From: Chitinophagaceae bacterium
Lineage (GTDB): Bacteria; Bacteroidota; Bacteroidia; Chitinophagales; Chitinophagaceae
Assembly: GCA_023957755.1 (NCBI GenBank)
Contig: JAMLGT010000018.1
Span: 1 to 64,000, forward strand
DNA length: 64,000 nt
Direction: 5' to 3'
The position numbers and the translations under genes are program-made. The stretch's first letter is position 1. Each line of letters opens with the position of its first letter. The notes under the pieces are model-generated. The model did not search any database. It saw only the letters and a program-made list of their open reading frames with translations, and was not told where the DNA came from. Positions 62,643-64,000 of the stretch are shown piece after piece.

Positions 62643-64000
62643 ATGAACAAACGAAAGAGCGGACTCCTGGTATTGGCTACTCTCACAATTGCTGCCATTT
62701 TCCATGTACTTGATATTTATGATATAGCATCATTCAATCCCACTTTCCTAAAAGTATTGAGGTGGATATTTATCGCATCTCTCATGCTCTTTGCTATTTA
62801 TAAAAAATCACTAACCACATGGATACTTTCAAGTATGGTTGTAGGGGTAGAGATAGGGCTCGACTTTCCCGAAGTAGCTAAGAACCTCAAGGTACTTAGT
62901 AACATTTTCCTCCGGCTTGTAAAAACAATTATTGCTCCTATCCTGTTTTCAACTCTTGTGGTAGGTATTGCAGGGCACTCCGACTTGAAGCAGGTAGGCA
63001 GAATGGGATGGAAGTCAATCGTATATTTTGAGGTGGTAACCACTTTAGCACTTATCATCGGGCTTATCGCCATCAATATTACACATGCGGGTGTGGGCAT
63101 TGAGATTCCTGCCGGTTTCCATGAAGAACTACCGGTAACACCTCCACAAACATGGCAGGACGTGATTCTCCATATATTCCCTGAAAACATTATCAAATCA
63201 ATGTATAATGGCGACGTGCTGCCGATTGTCGTGTTCAGTGTCATCTTCGGGATTGCATTGGCTATGTTGAGCGAGCAGAAAAGAAAACCACTGCTTTCTT
63301 TCAGCGAAAGCCTGGCAGAAACCATGTTCCGCTTCACCAATATCATTATGCACTTTGCTCCTTTCGGAGTTGGAGGCGCTATTGCCGTTACTGTAGGCCA
63401 CCTGGGGGTGGATATTCTTTTCTCCCTGGTAAAGCTGTTATTGACATTGTATGTGGCGCTGATAGTATTTGTGGGTGGCGTACTGCTTACCATTGCGCTT
63501 GCATTGAAAATACCGATAAAGCAATTTATCAAAGCAGTATCCGAACCGGTTTCCATTGCATTCGCCACCACCAGTTCTGAATCTGCGCTGCCTATTGCGA
63601 TGGAGAATATGGAAAAGTTTGGTGTACCGCGCAAGATTGTGTCATTTGTATTACCCACAGGCTACACCTTCAACCTCGATGGCACTACACTTTATCTCTC
63701 ACTAGCCAGTGTCTTCGTAGCGCAGGCAGCAGGCATTCACATGCCCTTTGGGCAGCAACTATTTATGGGTCTTACTCTGATGCTTACAAGTAAAGGAGTA
63801 GCAGGTGTACCCCGTGCCTCTCTCGTCATACTGATAGGCACAGCAGCTTCATTTGGATTACCACTCTGGCCTATCATGGCTATACTAGGAATTGACGAAC
63901 TGATGGATATGGCCCGAACGTCGGTCAACGTAATAGGTAACACCCTGGCGAGTTGCGTTATCGCACGATGGGAGGGTGAATTTGACCATGAAAAAGCGCT
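62643..64000 (+). CDS. Dicarboxylate/amino acid:cation symporter (DAACS family), cut by window end
   Basis: The open frame starts ATG at 62643 and runs off the window without a stop after 452 codons. It encodes an inner-membrane symporter for C4-dicarboxylates or glutamate/aspartate. The first two helices precede the conserved LRLVKTIIAPILFSTLVVGI, then TTSSESALPIAMENM (serine-rich hairpin HP1, family motif SSS(T)LP). Next come PTGYTFNLDGTTLYL, equivalent to NMDGT in helix 7, and MLTSKGVAGVPRASLV (HP2). The DctA/GltP length of about 430 plus an N-terminal extension of about 40 means only the C-terminus is missing. Confidence 0.93.
   Translation, partial: MNKRKSGLLVLATLTIAAIFHVLDIYDIASFNPTFLKVLRWIFIASLMLFAIYKKSLTTWILSSMVVGVEIGLDFPEVAKNLKVLSNIFLRLVKTIIAPILFSTLVVGIAGHSDLKQVGRMGWKSIVYFEVVTTLALIIGLIAINITHAGVGIEIPAGFHEELPVTPPQTWQDVILHIFPENIIKSMYNGDVLPIVVFSVIFGIALAMLSEQKRKPLLSFSESLAETMFRFTNIIMHFAPFGVGGAIAVTVGHLGVDILFSLVKLLLTLYVALIVFVGGVLLTIALALKIPIKQFIKAVSEPVSIAFATTSSESALPIAMENMEKFGVPRKIVSFVLPTGYTFNLDGTTLYLSLASVFVAQAAGIHMPFGQQLFMGLTLMLTSKGVAGVPRASLVILIGTAASFGLPLWPIMAILGIDELMDMARTSVNVIGNTLASCVIARWEGEFDHEKA

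Noticed and set aside
62798-63658. Minus-strand 286-codon frame
   Set aside because: It is antisense to the symporter gene, whose motifs and consensus promoter are clear; the Ser/Thr/Pro-rich, low-complexity translation is typical of a shadow frame.
1-64000. tRNA, rRNA or known riboswitch
   Set aside because: I looked for tRNA-like cloverleaf ends and common riboswitch cores upstream of the transporter and biosynthesis genes and found none I could support by eye; a covariance-model scan would be decisive.

Overview
The window reads as a chromosomal segment of a Bacteroidota bacterium, most likely Chitinophagales (Chitinophagaceae-like). The evidence is a type IX secretion C-terminal domain on a secreted protease, a GldB-like gliding lipoprotein beside nadE, two TonB-dependent receptors, a carboxypeptidase-regulatory-domain protein, a DUF4783 protein, a haem-binding-domain protein, and promoters of the Bacteroidota type (TTG, about 19 bp, TAnnTTTG). 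Almost everything is core genome. There is no phage, integrase, IS transposase, CRISPR-Cas or tRNA/rRNA gene that I can see.

Layout. 0.4-3.3 kb: small membrane proteins, a VOC-fold protein and a DUF2975/XRE regulator pair. 3.5-3.8 kb: a palindromic repeat cluster. 3.8-9 kb: ppc and lon on the minus strand. 9.2-14.3 kb: an orphan PAS histidine kinase converging on a TonB receptor with a small Cys/His exported protein. 14.3-22.8 kb (minus): Kup, a POT peptide transporter, a lipoprotein cyclophilin, mscL, frr, a WecA/TagO-type transferase and pdxA. 22.9-32.9 kb (plus): a complete recD-recC-recB operon and glyS. 33-36 kb: an M43 metalloprotease exported by T9SS. 36.2-40.8 kb: a ferredoxin-NADP reductase-like protein, then a sulfatase-GH2 pair. 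40.9-45.7 kb: ffh, cmk, a regulatory-domain protein and two S66 LD-carboxypeptidases. 45.8-46.4 kb: a tandem array of a 47-bp palindromic repeat. 46.5-50.1 kb: metG, an OsmC protein, free-methionine-(R)-sulfoxide reductase and a Cdd1-like HhH protein. 50.2-50.6 kb: a dense hairpin region. 50.6-57 kb: an ECF sigma factor with a membrane-anchored beta-barrel-like partner, a haem-binding protein, gpmI, DUF4783, a SUI1 protein and gldB. 57-64 kb: nadE, a TonB receptor, a thiolase and a dicarboxylate/amino-acid symporter cut by the window edge.

The two most notable signals are outside the proteins. First, several genes (recD, msrC, gpmI, gldB, nadE) have a perfect TAnnTTTG promoter element exactly 4 nt before the start codon, which predicts leaderless mRNAs. 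Second, the intergenic regions carry at least three families of structured palindromic repeats, one of them (45.8-46.4 kb) showing compensatory base changes between copies.

Start codons were chosen from protein family, signal peptide and promoter position; in several genes the longest reading frame is clearly too long (metG, cmk, ferredoxin reductase, SUI1, the second TonB receptor). All functions are assigned by motif recognition from the sequence alone; no database search was run.
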